Shown here: piece after piece, positions 1 through 7,986 of the stretch
Position numbering within the stretch: the stretch's first letter is position 1
Layout of the letters: every line of letters begins with the position of its first letter
Source of the DNA: Saprospiraceae bacterium
GTDB taxonomy: Bacteria > Bacteroidota > Bacteroidia > Chitinophagales > Saprospiraceae
Direction: 5' to 3'
Length of the DNA stretch: 64,000 bases
NCBI GenBank assembly: GCA_016715405.1
Contig: JADKAE010000010.1
Coordinates: 189,001 to 253,000, forward strand
Made by a program: the position numbers and the translations under genes
Notes under the pieces: generated by a model
Told to the model about the DNA's origin: nothing
Seen by the model: the letters and a program-made list of their open reading frames with translations, nothing else
Databases searched by the model: none

Positions 1-1
1 G

Positions 2-682
2 TATGACGAACTGGAAGCTTCTAAGATGGCTACCGACAAGGCACTGGCCGAAACCCAGGCATCACTCAAATCGTTGCAAGACGAAAAGAACAAACTGGCT
101 GCTGATTTTGAAGCAGAGAAGACACGCCTCAACGGCGAAATTAGCTCAGTAAGGTCTGAGCTCAACGCACAGAAAGGCCAAATCGCTCAGGTTCAGGAAA
201 AACTGACTATGACGGAAGCCGAACTGAAAAAGCTGAAAGACGAAATCAACGGCATTTTTGCTACGTATAAAGACAGCGGTCTTTCCCTCGAGGAAAGAAA
301 CGGCCGTTTGTACGTTCTTACCTCTGAAGCAATGAATTACAAGTCGGGCTCTGCCAGACTGAGCAAATCACAGCGTATCGCTATCGATGCACTGGCTGAA
401 ACGCTGAAGAAAAACCCGAATGTGAAGATACTGGTAGAAGGTCATACCGACGACAAGCAGTTCCCTGCAGGTGGGTATAACAACTGGGATCTCAGTATCT
501 CCCGCGCTAAAGAAGTAGTTAACCGCCTGGTCAAGAGAGGCGTTGACGAAGCTCAACTGTCAGTTGTCGGCCGCGGCGAATTTGTGCCCGAAGGTGACAA
601 CAAAACGACGGAAGGCCGTAAGAAAAACAGGAGAACGGTTGTATTGCCGAATCCTGATCTCGGCATCTTGAAGGACAATTAA
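2..682 (+). CDS. OmpA-family peptidoglycan-binding protein with coiled coil (5' end outside window)
   Basis: The frame is open from base 2, so the first in-frame ATG at 26 is probably internal and the true start lies to the left. The visible N-terminal ~75 residues are a long Lys/Glu/Ala-rich heptad-like coiled coil. The C-terminal ~115 residues are an OmpA-like domain with VEGHTDD, the NWDLSISRAKEVVNRL segment that holds the Asp and Arg expected to contact diaminopimelate, and a GRGEF...NRRTVV tail. OmpA-like domains tether the outer membrane or a periplasmic partner to peptidoglycan. The upstream part (signal peptide or lipobox) cannot be seen. A rho-independent terminator follows directly. 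The domain call is firm; the specific role is unknown. Confidence 0.85.
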   Translation, partial: YDELEASKMATDKALAETQASLKSLQDEKNKLAADFEAEKTRLNGEISSVRSELNAQKGQIAQVQEKLTMTEAELKKLKDEINGIFATYKDSGLSLEERNGRLYVLTSEAMNYKSGSARLSKSQRIAIDALAETLKKNPNVKILVEGHTDDKQFPAGGYNNWDLSISRAKEVVNRLVKRGVDEAQLSVVGRGEFVPEGDNKTTEGRKKNRRTVVLPNPDLGILKDN

Positions 683-700
683 TCGCTTACTGGTACTGAT

Positions 701-739
701 AAAGCCGGGCCGATCGACGATCGCGCCCGGCTTTTTTTT
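701..739 (+). terminator. Rho-independent terminator of the OmpA-family gene
   Basis: A GC-rich inverted repeat (aaagccgggc ... gcccggcttt) lies 18 bases after the stop codon and is followed by a run of eight T (732-739). This is a textbook intrinsic terminator. Confidence 0.85.
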
Positions 740-763
740 GGTGACAGGGTGACAAGGTGACAA
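740..763. repeat. Three tandem octamers (ggtgacaR)
   Basis: Units ggtgacag, ggtgacaa, ggtgacaa follow each other exactly at 740, 748 and 756, with a partial fourth unit (ggac). It sits between two convergent genes. It is a single-arm member of the intergenic short-tandem-array family described at 14476, 29237, 31820, 36466, 40219 and 41886. Confidence 0.6.
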
Positions 764-777
764 GGACATATTGTAGC

Positions 778-796
778 GTGAACGTTTACCGTTCAC
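778..796 (-). terminator. Small hairpin at the 3' end of the aminotransferase gene
   Basis: Inverted repeat gtgaacg-tttac-cgttcac with a 7-bp stem; its last base is the first base of the stop triplet of the minus-strand gene. No T-run follows, so terminator function is only inferred. Confidence 0.35.
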
Positions 797-1983
797 TAAT
801 TGTGACAATCCTCAATGGCGGCCAAAATCACCTGGCAGGCGCGCTCGATTTCATCATTGGTTATGATCAGCGGCGGCGCAATGCGCAGCGAGCGGTTGTT
901 AAACAAAAACCAGTCTATAATGACGCCCTGTTGCAGGCAGCGCTGAATAACCGCCTGCACGACGTCAAAACTGGCCAATTCTACGGCCATCAAAAGCCCT
1001 GCGCTGCGTACTTCTTTGATAGCGGGGTGTTGCAAATAGCTTCTAAATAAGGCTTCTTTTTCCGGTACGGCATCAATCAAGTCTCCTTCGAGCAGGGTAT
1101 CGAGCGTGGCTAACGAAGCGGCGCAACTCACCGGATGGCCGCCAAAGGTGGTGATATGCCCCAATATGGGGTTGTGCGACAGGCAGGACATGAGTTGCTG
1201 TTCGGCAATAAATGCGCCTATGGGCATGCCGCCGCCCATTCCTTTGGCCAGTAGCAGGATATCGGGTACGATGCCATAGTGTTCAAAGGCAAACAGCGAA
1301 CCCGTGCGCCCAAAGCCGGTTTGGATCTCGTCGAGTACGAGCAGGGCGCCAGTCTCATCGCAACGCCGGCGAAGGGCCATGATGAAGGAAGGCAGAGGCT
1401 TTCTGACGCCCCATTCGGCTTGTATAGTTTCCACAATGACACAAGCCGTGCGTTCGGTGATCAGCTCGAGGCTTTTTTCGTCGTTGAAGTCGAGGTGCAC
1501 GATACCGGGCAACAGGGGGTGATAGCCCTGGGTAAAGTCTTTGGGCCACATCAGGCTGGCGGCGCCCTGCGTGCTGCCGTGGTAGGCGTATTTAAAGGAG
1601 GCAATCTCATACCGGCCGGTATACCGCTTGGCCAGCTTCATGGCGCCTTCGGTGGCTTCGGCGCCCGAATTGACAAAATAAACCGAATTGAGCGAAGCGG
1701 GCAGATTGTCGCTCAGGCGTTGGGCAAGAGTTACCTGCGGCCCCAGCACATATTCGCCGTATACCATCGTGTGCAGGTATTTGTCGGCCTGGGCTTTGAT
1801 AGCCGCTACTACATTCGGATGACAGTGCCCCAAGCTACTCACGCCTATGCCGGCGATGAGATCAATATAAGCTTTGCCCTCTTTATCGTAAAGGAATACG
1901 CCCTCGCCGCGCTCAATTTCCAGCATCAGCGGGAAAGCGCTGGTTTGGGCCATATGCTGGAGAAAAAATTGTCGTAAATGCAT
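796..1983 (-). CDS. Class III PLP-dependent aminotransferase (acetylornithine/ornithine aminotransferase-like)
   Basis: A 395-residue protein of normal length for class III aminotransferases. It shows the phosphate-binding NSGAEATEGAMKLA stretch (residues ~105-118), the aromatic/His YHGSTQGA segment (~134-141), the LDEIQTGFGRTG motif with the pyridine-N-binding Asp218, and the Schiff-base lysine in LLLAKGMGGG (Lys247). Family members move an amino group from ornithine, acetylornithine, lysine or similar omega-amines to 2-oxoglutarate. No arginine-biosynthesis or catabolic partner is next to it, so the substrate stays open. An alternative start is Met11, which opens MAQTSAFPLM. Transcribed towards the OmpA gene. 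Confidence 0.88.
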   Translation of the reverse strand: MHLRQFFLQHMAQTSAFPLMLEIERGEGVFLYDKEGKAYIDLIAGIGVSSLGHCHPNVVAAIKAQADKYLHTMVYGEYVLGPQVTLAQRLSDNLPASLNSVYFVNSGAEATEGAMKLAKRYTGRYEIASFKYAYHGSTQGAASLMWPKDFTQGYHPLLPGIVHLDFNDEKSLELITERTACVIVETIQAEWGVRKPLPSFIMALRRRCDETGALLVLDEIQTGFGRTGSLFAFEHYGIVPDILLLAKGMGGGMPIGAFIAEQQLMSCLSHNPILGHITTFGGHPVSCAASLATLDTLLEGDLIDAVPEKEALFRSYLQHPAIKEVRSAGLLMAVELASFDVVQAVIQRCLQQGVIIDWFLFNNRSLRIAPPLIITNDEIERACQVILAAIEDCHN

Positions 1984-2328
1984 GTTGTAGTGATGTATAT
2001 GCAGTCAATTGGCGGCAAAATTACTAATATTGGTTTTTGTGGGGAAAAAGGGGCTTGTTTGAATCCTTTTTCAAAAAGAAGCGTTAGATATAGATTAGTA
2101 AACGGCCCAAAACAGCAAACGAACGGTAAATTGAGAAAAATCTGACGCGGCCAGCCCTGTCTTTCTACAAAAGTGAGGCTAGTTATCCCTTATTCGTCAT
2201 TCAAATGACGTTATAATACTATTAAACTCAACAGATAACGCGGTTTTGAACATCTTTTTTTGCAAATTTGTAATAATGTTTAATTCCCATAGCATTAAAG
2301 AACATACACGAAACATGTATCCAGTACA
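1984..2328. other. Divergent intergenic region
   Basis: 345 bases between the divergent aminotransferase and lysozyme genes. It is AT-rich, holds no convincing reading frame, and must carry the promoters of both genes. I see a poly-T/TTTGCAAATTTG stretch near 2254-2270 that could belong to a promoter, but no clear TAnnTTTG box in the right place. Confidence 0.5.
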
Positions 2329-3066
2329 ATGAAACACTTGCTGGTGGTAATAAGTGTGGTGGCGTTTGTGGCGGGTTGCCGGCAGGAAACTTCCCGAATG
2401 CCAAATTATGAGGTGCAGGGCATTGACGTGTCACACCACCAGTCGTACGTCAATTGGGATTCCGTGGCGAGCGCAGCTATCACGTTTGCCTTTGTCAAAG
2501 CCACCGAAGGCGCTACGCTCAACGACTCTTTGTACTGCCACAATTGGGCGGAAATGAAAAGAGTGGGTTTGAAACGAGGCGCTTATCACTTTTTCCGCCC
2601 TACGATAGCTCCGGTGGAACAAGCGCGCAATTTTGCCCGCCTCGTCGAACTGGATTACGGCGATTTACCCCCAGTGCTGGATGTGGAAGTCATGGACGGC
2701 GTATCCAAGTTTGCCCTGATCAGCCGCATGCGCACCTGGCTGGCTTTTGTGGAAGCCCGCTACGGTATCAAACCCGTCATTTATACCAATCTCAAGTTTT
2801 ACAACCGCTATCTTGCCGGCCATTTTGAGGAATACCCCGTATGGATTGCCCGCTACAATACCCGCCAACCCCGTATGGCTTGTGGCCGGGAGTGGCAGTT
2901 TTGGCAATACGGCAACCGCGGCAGGCTCAAAGGCGTCAACGGCAACGTAGATCTCAACGTGTTCAACGGCACCGCCGGCGACCTCGAAATGATGTGCCTG
3001 CGGCCTTCGCCGGCGCTGAGCGATGTAGCCGTTGAAACAGAACTTGAAAACAGTCCCGCCCGATAA
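2329..3066 (+). CDS. Glycoside hydrolase family 25 lysozyme, lipoprotein
   Basis: A 245-residue protein with a hydrophobic signal and lipobox FVAGC (Cys17), so probably an outer-membrane or periplasmic lipoprotein. The GH25 barrel starts at GIDVSHHQ (catalytic-site Asp33) and carries the DVE pair of the active site in PPVLDVEV (Asp118, Glu120), plus the typical FVKATEG, YHFFRP and EWQFWQYG segments. GH25 enzymes cut the MurNAc-GlcNAc beta-1,4 bond of peptidoglycan. The last ~20 residues run past the catalytic domain. A likely role is wall turnover. The family assignment is secure. Confidence 0.92.
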   Translation: MKHLLVVISVVAFVAGCRQETSRMPNYEVQGIDVSHHQSYVNWDSVASAAITFAFVKATEGATLNDSLYCHNWAEMKRVGLKRGAYHFFRPTIAPVEQARNFARLVELDYGDLPPVLDVEVMDGVSKFALISRMRTWLAFVEARYGIKPVIYTNLKFYNRYLAGHFEEYPVWIARYNTRQPRMACGREWQFWQYGNRGRLKGVNGNVDLNVFNGTAGDLEMMCLRPSPALSDVAVETELENSPAR

Positions 3067-3088
3067 CAGTTTATTCTTGAATATGCGC

Positions 3089-3096
3089 TAATTTTG
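3089..3096 (+). promoter_or_regulatory. Putative -7 box TAATTTTG
   Basis: Exact match to the Bacteroidota TAnnTTTG -7 consensus, 15 bases before the ATG of the TPR lipoprotein at 3111. No clear -33 TTG at ideal distance. Confidence 0.5.
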
Positions 3097-3110
3097 CCGC
3101 AAAAAATACC

Positions 3111-3638
3111 ATGAAGCAATTACTTGGAATAGGCATTGCGCTCCTCCTCTTTGCAGCTTGCAGCCCCAACGCCGATAAATCAAAAGCAGAGATCGAAGGA
3201 TTGCGCCAACAATTGGCGACGGCCACTACTTTCCCGCTCGATACGGTGACAGCCGGCCAACTCATTGAAAAAAGCCGGGCTTATGCCGATCACTTTCCCG
3301 AAGATACGGCCTCCGCGCGTCTGCTGTTTCAAGCCGCTGAAGTTTCAAAGGCTATCGGCAAACACCCGCAGGCGATCGAGCTTTGGCGCCGTGTGGCAGA
3401 TAAGTATCCCACATATGCCAAAGCGCCCGAATCGCTGTTCCTTATCGCTTTTACCTACGATAACGACGTAACCGACAAAGAAAAAGCGGTGGAGAGCTAT
3501 CAGGCTTTTATCGACAAATACCCGCAACACGAGCTCGCGGACGATGCACAACAACTACTCGGCTACCTGAAAAGTGGTAAAACGATTGAAGATATCATGA
3601 AAGAATTTGAGCAGGCCGCCAAAGACTCCCTGCAATAA
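3111..3638 (+). CDS. TPR-repeat lipoprotein
   Basis: A 175-residue protein with a signal and lipobox LFAAC (Cys17). After a short coiled stretch come tetratricopeptide-like helices: SARLLFQAAEVSKAIGKHPQ, PESLFLIAFTYDN and ELADDAQQLLGYL. The layout (helical pairs with P-x-Y-P ends such as DKYP) resembles BamD/YbgF-type tetratricopeptide proteins but is shorter than BamD (~240 residues). The role is probably protein-protein contact in the envelope. No specific function can be given. The stop codon is one base before the next start, so it is probably co-transcribed with the methyltransferase gene. Confidence 0.8.
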   Translation: MKQLLGIGIALLLFAACSPNADKSKAEIEGLRQQLATATTFPLDTVTAGQLIEKSRAYADHFPEDTASARLLFQAAEVSKAIGKHPQAIELWRRVADKYPTYAKAPESLFLIAFTYDNDVTDKEKAVESYQAFIDKYPQHELADDAQQLLGYLKSGKTIEDIMKEFEQAAKDSLQ

Positions 3639-3639
3639 C

Positions 3640-4803
3640 ATGCAAGAACAAATACAATCCTTTTTGGAGCAGCTGAGCGAAAGCGCCGTGAAAGGCACTT
3701 TTGTCAAACTGACTTTGAGCAAGCCGGCATCAAAAAGCAGCGAACTCCACAATATCTATGCCCGGCTGGTAGACATCAAAGGGCAATCCCACTTGTCTTT
3801 TACGCTTCGCTATGCCCGTCGCGACGAAACAAAAAATTACCTGCCGGCAGAAGCTGCCAAAATGGTGAGCGACTGGTTAGGCAAGGATTTCCTGCAGGGC
3901 GATTTGTATACGACCGAAAAGGATTATTTTATTCAATACAATAAAAAAAGAGAAGTCAACCTGCGCACTGCCGCGCCCAGCCACGCTTCTACCCCGAATG
4001 CCGGCCACGACAAGGCCAAAAAGCGGTTGATTACTGCTGATACGGCTAATTATCTGCACTTGCTCGGCGTAGCCAATGCAGATGGTACGATTAAAAAAGA
4101 AGGGCAGAAGAAATTTAAGCAGATTAACAAATACATCGAAATTATCGATAGCCTGCTGGCACAACAACCTCTGCCTCCTAAAGCGCATATCGTGGATATG
4201 GGTTCTGGTAAAGGCTATCTTACTTTCGCTTTGTACGACTACCTTACCCGGAAATTGGGGCTGGATATAGAAATGACGGGCATCGAACTGCGCCCTGTGC
4301 TGGTGGATTTGTGTAACGATATCGCTTCAAAATGCGGTTTTGAAAACCTCCGTTTTGCAGCGCAGGATATCCGCGATTACCAACCCGGCCATATCGACAT
4401 GCTGATCGCCCTGCACGCCTGCGATACGGCCACCGACGAGGCTATCGCCAAGGGCATCCTCTCCGACTCGGCCATCATTGTGGTAGCGCCCTGCTGTCAC
4501 AAACAAATCCGCAAAGAGATGCACAGCCACGGCGATATGCAGGCCATCCTCAAACACGGCATCCTCGAAGAAAGACAGGCTGAGTTGATCACCGACGGAC
4601 TGCGGGCCTTATTGATGGAAGCCAACGGCTACGCTACCAAAGTGTTTGAGTTTATCTCTACCGAGCATACCAGTAAAAACCTTATGATCACGGGTTTGCG
4701 CGCCAAGCCGCAGCCCGAAGCGCTGGCCAAAGTAGAGGCCATCAAACAATCTTACGGCATCAAGCACCACTTCCTGGAGCAGCTGCTAGCAACTCCTTCA
4801 TAA
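3640..4803 (+). CDS. SAM-dependent methyltransferase (Methyltransf_32 / METTL25-like)
   Basis: A 387-residue protein. I chose ATG 3640, which directly follows the previous stop, over an in-frame ATG at 3607 that lies inside the lipoprotein gene. The N-terminal ~130 residues have no clear match. The C-terminal part has the SAM-binding glycine motif VDMGSGKGYLTFAL, the acidic EMTGIEL strand, ALHACDTATDEA and VAPCCHKQ. The last two are typical of the Methyltransf_32 family (eukaryotic METTL25/GSTCD relatives). The substrate is unknown; RNA is a reasonable guess, not shown. The 3' end overlaps the convergent purine nucleoside phosphorylase gene by 44 bases. Confidence 0.82.
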   Translation: MQEQIQSFLEQLSESAVKGTFVKLTLSKPASKSSELHNIYARLVDIKGQSHLSFTLRYARRDETKNYLPAEAAKMVSDWLGKDFLQGDLYTTEKDYFIQYNKKREVNLRTAAPSHASTPNAGHDKAKKRLITADTANYLHLLGVANADGTIKKEGQKKFKQINKYIEIIDSLLAQQPLPPKAHIVDMGSGKGYLTFALYDYLTRKLGLDIEMTGIELRPVLVDLCNDIASKCGFENLRFAAQDIRDYQPGHIDMLIALHACDTATDEAIAKGILSDSAIIVVAPCCHKQIRKEMHSHGDMQAILKHGILEERQAELITDGLRALLMEANGYATKVFEFISTEHTSKNLMITGLRAKPQPEALAKVEAIKQSYGIKHHFLEQLLATPS

Positions 4804-5593
4804 TCAAGCTCATCTTGGGCTCGGCGCTTGCCGCCACGTTGATCACGTCTTCTACCGAGGTTTCTTTGATATGATCCAGCGGATAACACTGGTTGGTGAT
4901 CACCGACACCACAAAAAGGCGAATGTCCATGTGGCGGGCTACCAGCACTTCGGGTACCGTTGACATGCCCACCATATCGCCGCCGATACGGTGCAGGAAT
5001 TCGTATTCCGCTGGCGTCTCCAGGTTGGGGCCGGGCAGGGCTACGTAAACGCCCTGGTGGGCCCTGATGCCGTGTTTTTTGGCCAGCGTGAGCGCTCGCG
5101 CGATGAGTTCACGGTCGTAAGCCTGCGACATATCGGGGAAGCGGGGGCCGAGTCGCTCGTCGTTGGGGCCCCGGAGCGGATTGTCGGGGTGCTTGTTGAT
5201 ATGATCGCGCACAAAAACCAGGTCGCCGGCGTGGATATGGGGGTTGGTACCGCCCGCTGCATTGGAAATAAACAACTGTTTGATACCCAGAAACTTCATT
5301 ACCCGCACGGGAAAAGTAATCTGTTGCATCGTATAACCTTCGTAGTAGTGAAAGCGCCCGGCCATCACCACTACAGGAGTCTTGCCGAGATGCCCGAAAA
5401 CCAGTTTGCCTTTGTGGCTTTGCACCGTAGATACCGGGAAGTGCGGGATATCCTGATAGGGAATTTCCGTTTCCACTTGAATTTCGTCGGTGAGGTTGCC
5501 GAGTCCCGTGCCCAAAATTATACCCGTATGGGGTTGCAGTTGCGTTTTTGTGCGCAGATGGGCTACTGCTTCCTGAATTTGTTCGTATAGCAT
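4760..5593 (-). CDS. punA: Purine nucleoside phosphorylase (class I, trimeric type)
   Basis: A 277-residue protein from ATG 5593 (MLYEQIQE); the longer frame to 5686 would run into the LysE gene. It shows GIILGTGLGNL (phosphate-binding loop), QSHKGKLVFGHL, MAGRFHYYEGYTMQQITFPVRV, ISNAAGGTN, GPNLETPAEYEFL, GGDMVGMSTVPEV and the base-binding VITN. It splits purine nucleosides with phosphate into base and ribose-1-phosphate for salvage. Length fits the ~275-residue family. It ends inside the convergent methyltransferase gene (44-base overlap), so the two mRNAs are complementary at their 3' ends. Confidence 0.95.
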   Translation of the reverse strand: MLYEQIQEAVAHLRTKTQLQPHTGIILGTGLGNLTDEIQVETEIPYQDIPHFPVSTVQSHKGKLVFGHLGKTPVVVMAGRFHYYEGYTMQQITFPVRVMKFLGIKQLFISNAAGGTNPHIHAGDLVFVRDHINKHPDNPLRGPNDERLGPRFPDMSQAYDRELIARALTLAKKHGIRAHQGVYVALPGPNLETPAEYEFLHRIGGDMVGMSTVPEVLVARHMDIRLFVVSVITNQCYPLDHIKETSVEDVINVAASAEPKMSLIMKELLAAAPGSGA

Positions 5594-5607
5594 GAGAAAA
5601 AGCTTCT

Positions 5608-6249
5608 TTATGTCATTAATAAAACCCGAATTATCATCACAACGCCAAAAATGATCAGCGAAGCGCCCGACAAGCTCCGCAGCCACAAAAAGTGGACGGG
5701 GCGGAAGTGGCGGCTTATTTTTTTGGCACCCAGTACTTTTAAAAGGTCCGTACCCATAATAGTAGCCATAATTCCGCCAAAAAACAGGACAGCCTCACGC
5801 GTATCCAGGTTGTTTTCCACGATAGAAATGCCCGATACGCCGATCCAGAAGAAAAAAGTAAAAGGATTCACCGTATTGATCAGAAAACCTTTGCCCCACA
5901 GGGTGAAATGCAGGTTTGCCGGTTTTGAAATGTGCAGGGTGTCTTCCGAAAGCAGGGGTGGTTTCGACAGCAGGGCGCCCAGGCCGAACGCGGCCAGCGT
6001 TATACTGCCGCCTACGCCCAGATAAAGGGTAAAGGCCGGAGAGTTGGCAATTTGTTTGATTTGGGCAAGTCCGAGGTATACGGCAATGATAAACAGGATA
6101 TCGCTTATCCAAATACCCAGGCCCACCATCGTGCCGCCTCTGACACCGAATTCGGCGCCCGACTGGACCAGCGCAAAAAACAGAGGCCCTACCAAACAAC
6201 TCAGCATCAGCCCTAGTTTGACCCCCTCCCATAGTGGAAACATGCCCAT
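5608..6249 (-). CDS. LysE/RhtB-family transporter
   Basis: About 213 residues from ATG 6249 (MGMFPLWEGV); an extension to 6357 encodes an unlikely N-terminus. Six hydrophobic segments can be seen, with the family N-terminal pattern of a polar/aromatic lead, SCLVGPLFFALVQSG in helix 1, then GGTMVGLGIWISDILFI and LINTVNPFTFFFWIG. LysE-family proteins export amino acids or related small molecules through the inner membrane. The substrate cannot be inferred. It lies 14 bases upstream of punA on the same strand and is probably co-transcribed with it. Confidence 0.85.
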   Translation of the reverse strand: MGMFPLWEGVKLGLMLSCLVGPLFFALVQSGAEFGVRGGTMVGLGIWISDILFIIAVYLGLAQIKQIANSPAFTLYLGVGGSITLAAFGLGALLSKPPLLSEDTLHISKPANLHFTLWGKGFLINTVNPFTFFFWIGVSGISIVENNLDTREAVLFFGGIMATIMGTDLLKVLGAKKISRHFRPVHFLWLRSLSGASLIIFGVVMIIRVLLMT

Positions 6250-6373
6250 TCGAATTAAATTATTGCTGTGTTTGGTAGCCCTAAAAATACAAAATAATGC
6301 CCGGTTTGGCCCAATGAGTTTAATCAATAGGAAAAAGCAAGCATAAAATGCAACCACACAAAGCAGAGCTTGT

Positions 6374-6381
6374 TATTTTTG
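6374..6381 (+). promoter_or_regulatory. Putative -7 box TATTTTTG for cysS
   Basis: Exact TAnnTTTG match 74 bases before the cysS ATG, in the divergent gap with the LysE gene. Confidence 0.5.
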
Positions 6382-6455
6382 CGCGCGATTACAGCGGCTG
6401 AAACTAATTCAGGAAAAAAGCCGTTAACCTATGAACTATCCAAACCCACGAGGTG

Positions 6456-7979
6456 ATGAACAACGAACTTTACATATACAATAGCTTTACCAGAGAACGC
6501 GAAAAATTTGAACCCCTGCACGAAGGACACATAGGATTGTACGTGTGCGGCCCTACCGTATACAGCGACGTCCACCTCGGCAACTGCCGTACTTTTGTGT
6601 CGTTCGATATTGTGTATCGCTACCTGACTTATTTAGGCTATAAGGTTCGCTACGTAAGGAACATCACCGATGTGGGCCACCTCGAAGGCGATATCGACAG
6701 CGACGCAGAGGATAAGATTTCCAAAAAAGCGCGCCTGGAGCAGCTCGAACCTATGGAGATCGTACACAAGTACACCCTGGGTTTTCGCGATATCATGCAT
6801 TTGCTCAATGCGCTTCCGCCCAATATCGAGCCCACCGCTACCGGCCATATCATCGAACAGATCGAAATGGTGGGTAAGATTATTGAAAATGGTTTTGGGT
6901 ATATTAAAAACGGCTCGGTATACTTCGATACGCCCAAATTTGTCAAAGAATACGGCGTATACGGCAAATTGTCGGGCAAACAAATTGAAGAGTTATTTAC
7001 CGAAACCAGAGAGGCGCTCAAAAAGCAGGACGAGAAAAACCATCCTTCGGATTTTGCCATTTGGATCAAAGCCGACGAGCGCCACCTCATGCGCTGGCCT
7101 TCGCCCTGGTCGGTCGGTTTCCCCGGCTGGCACCTCGAATGCTCGGCGATGAGCACCAAATACCTCGGTGCGCAGTTTGACATCCACGGCGGCGGCATGG
7201 ACCTCCAGTTTCCGCACCACGAAAACGAAATCGCGCAAAATTACGGCGCTTGCGGCATTATGCCCGTGCGCTATTGGATGCACGGCAATATGTTATTGCT
7301 GAACGGCCGGAAGATGTCGAAAACCCCCGACCCCATTACCGGTAAATCTAATTCGATTTTGCCGCTGGAGCTTTTTACCGGGCAAAACGAGATATTCAGC
7401 AAGGCGTATTCGCCCATGACGATGCGCTTTTTTATGCTGCAATGCCACTACCGCAGCACTCTTGACCTTACGGATGCAGCTTTGTTGGCCGCCGAAAAAG
7501 GGTACCGCCGCTTGATGGATGCCCACAAAGCGCTGCAGCAATTACAGGCCCCTGCCAATGCCGAAGCCGCTCAGCTCGACCAGGAGATAAACGGGTTGAT
7601 AGACCAGGCATTCGAGGATATGAACGACGACTTCAATACGCCGAAGGCTTTGTCGCGCCTGTTTGAACTCGTAGCCACCATCAACGGCATCAAAGACGGC
7701 CACTTGCCCGCCGACCGGGTTTCGGCAGTCACTTTGCAGCGAATGAAGGAGGTGTTCCAACACTTTATCTTCGATATCTTCGGCTTACTCGACGAACACG
7801 ACGGCGGCCAGGATATCCAAACAGTGGACGGCTTGATGCAATTGATTATCAATATCCGCAAAGAAGCCCGCGAACGCAAGGACTGGGGTACTTCCGACCA
7901 GATACGCGATGCCCTGAAAGAACTTGAGATTCAGCTCAAAGACAGCAAAGAGGGGACTTCCTGGGCAAAAGGCAGCTAA
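6456..7979 (+). CDS. cysS: Cysteine--tRNA ligase
   Basis: A class I aminoacyl-tRNA synthetase of 507 residues that charges tRNA-Cys in the cytoplasm. CGPTVYSDVHLGNCRTF holds the first zinc-ligand Cys and the HIGH-equivalent (here HLGN, common in this phylum). The other zinc ligands lie in GWHLECSAM and QFPHHENE. The KMSKS loop is GRKMSKTPD. The C-terminal helical DALR-type domain includes MNDDFNTPKALSRLFELV. I preferred ATG 6456 over the GTG three bases upstream. It ends 7 bases before the convergent galM stop, with a weak ccgg-based hairpin across both ends. Confidence 0.97.
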   Translation: MNNELYIYNSFTREREKFEPLHEGHIGLYVCGPTVYSDVHLGNCRTFVSFDIVYRYLTYLGYKVRYVRNITDVGHLEGDIDSDAEDKISKKARLEQLEPMEIVHKYTLGFRDIMHLLNALPPNIEPTATGHIIEQIEMVGKIIENGFGYIKNGSVYFDTPKFVKEYGVYGKLSGKQIEELFTETREALKKQDEKNHPSDFAIWIKADERHLMRWPSPWSVGFPGWHLECSAMSTKYLGAQFDIHGGGMDLQFPHHENEIAQNYGACGIMPVRYWMHGNMLLLNGRKMSKTPDPITGKSNSILPLELFTGQNEIFSKAYSPMTMRFFMLQCHYRSTLDLTDAALLAAEKGYRRLMDAHKALQQLQAPANAEAAQLDQEINGLIDQAFEDMNDDFNTPKALSRLFELVATINGIKDGHLPADRVSAVTLQRMKEVFQHFIFDIFGLLDEHDGGQDIQTVDGLMQLIINIRKEARERKDWGTSDQIRDALKELEIQLKDSKEGTSWAKGS

Positions 7980-7986
7980 AACCGGG

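Noticed and set aside
1279..1977. 232-codon open frame on the plus strand
   Set aside because: It lies fully antisense to a clear class III aminotransferase with all motifs; the open frame is a by-product of codon bias in the real gene.
4991..5590. 199-codon open frame on the plus strand
   Set aside because: Antisense to purine nucleoside phosphorylase; no domain and no start signal.
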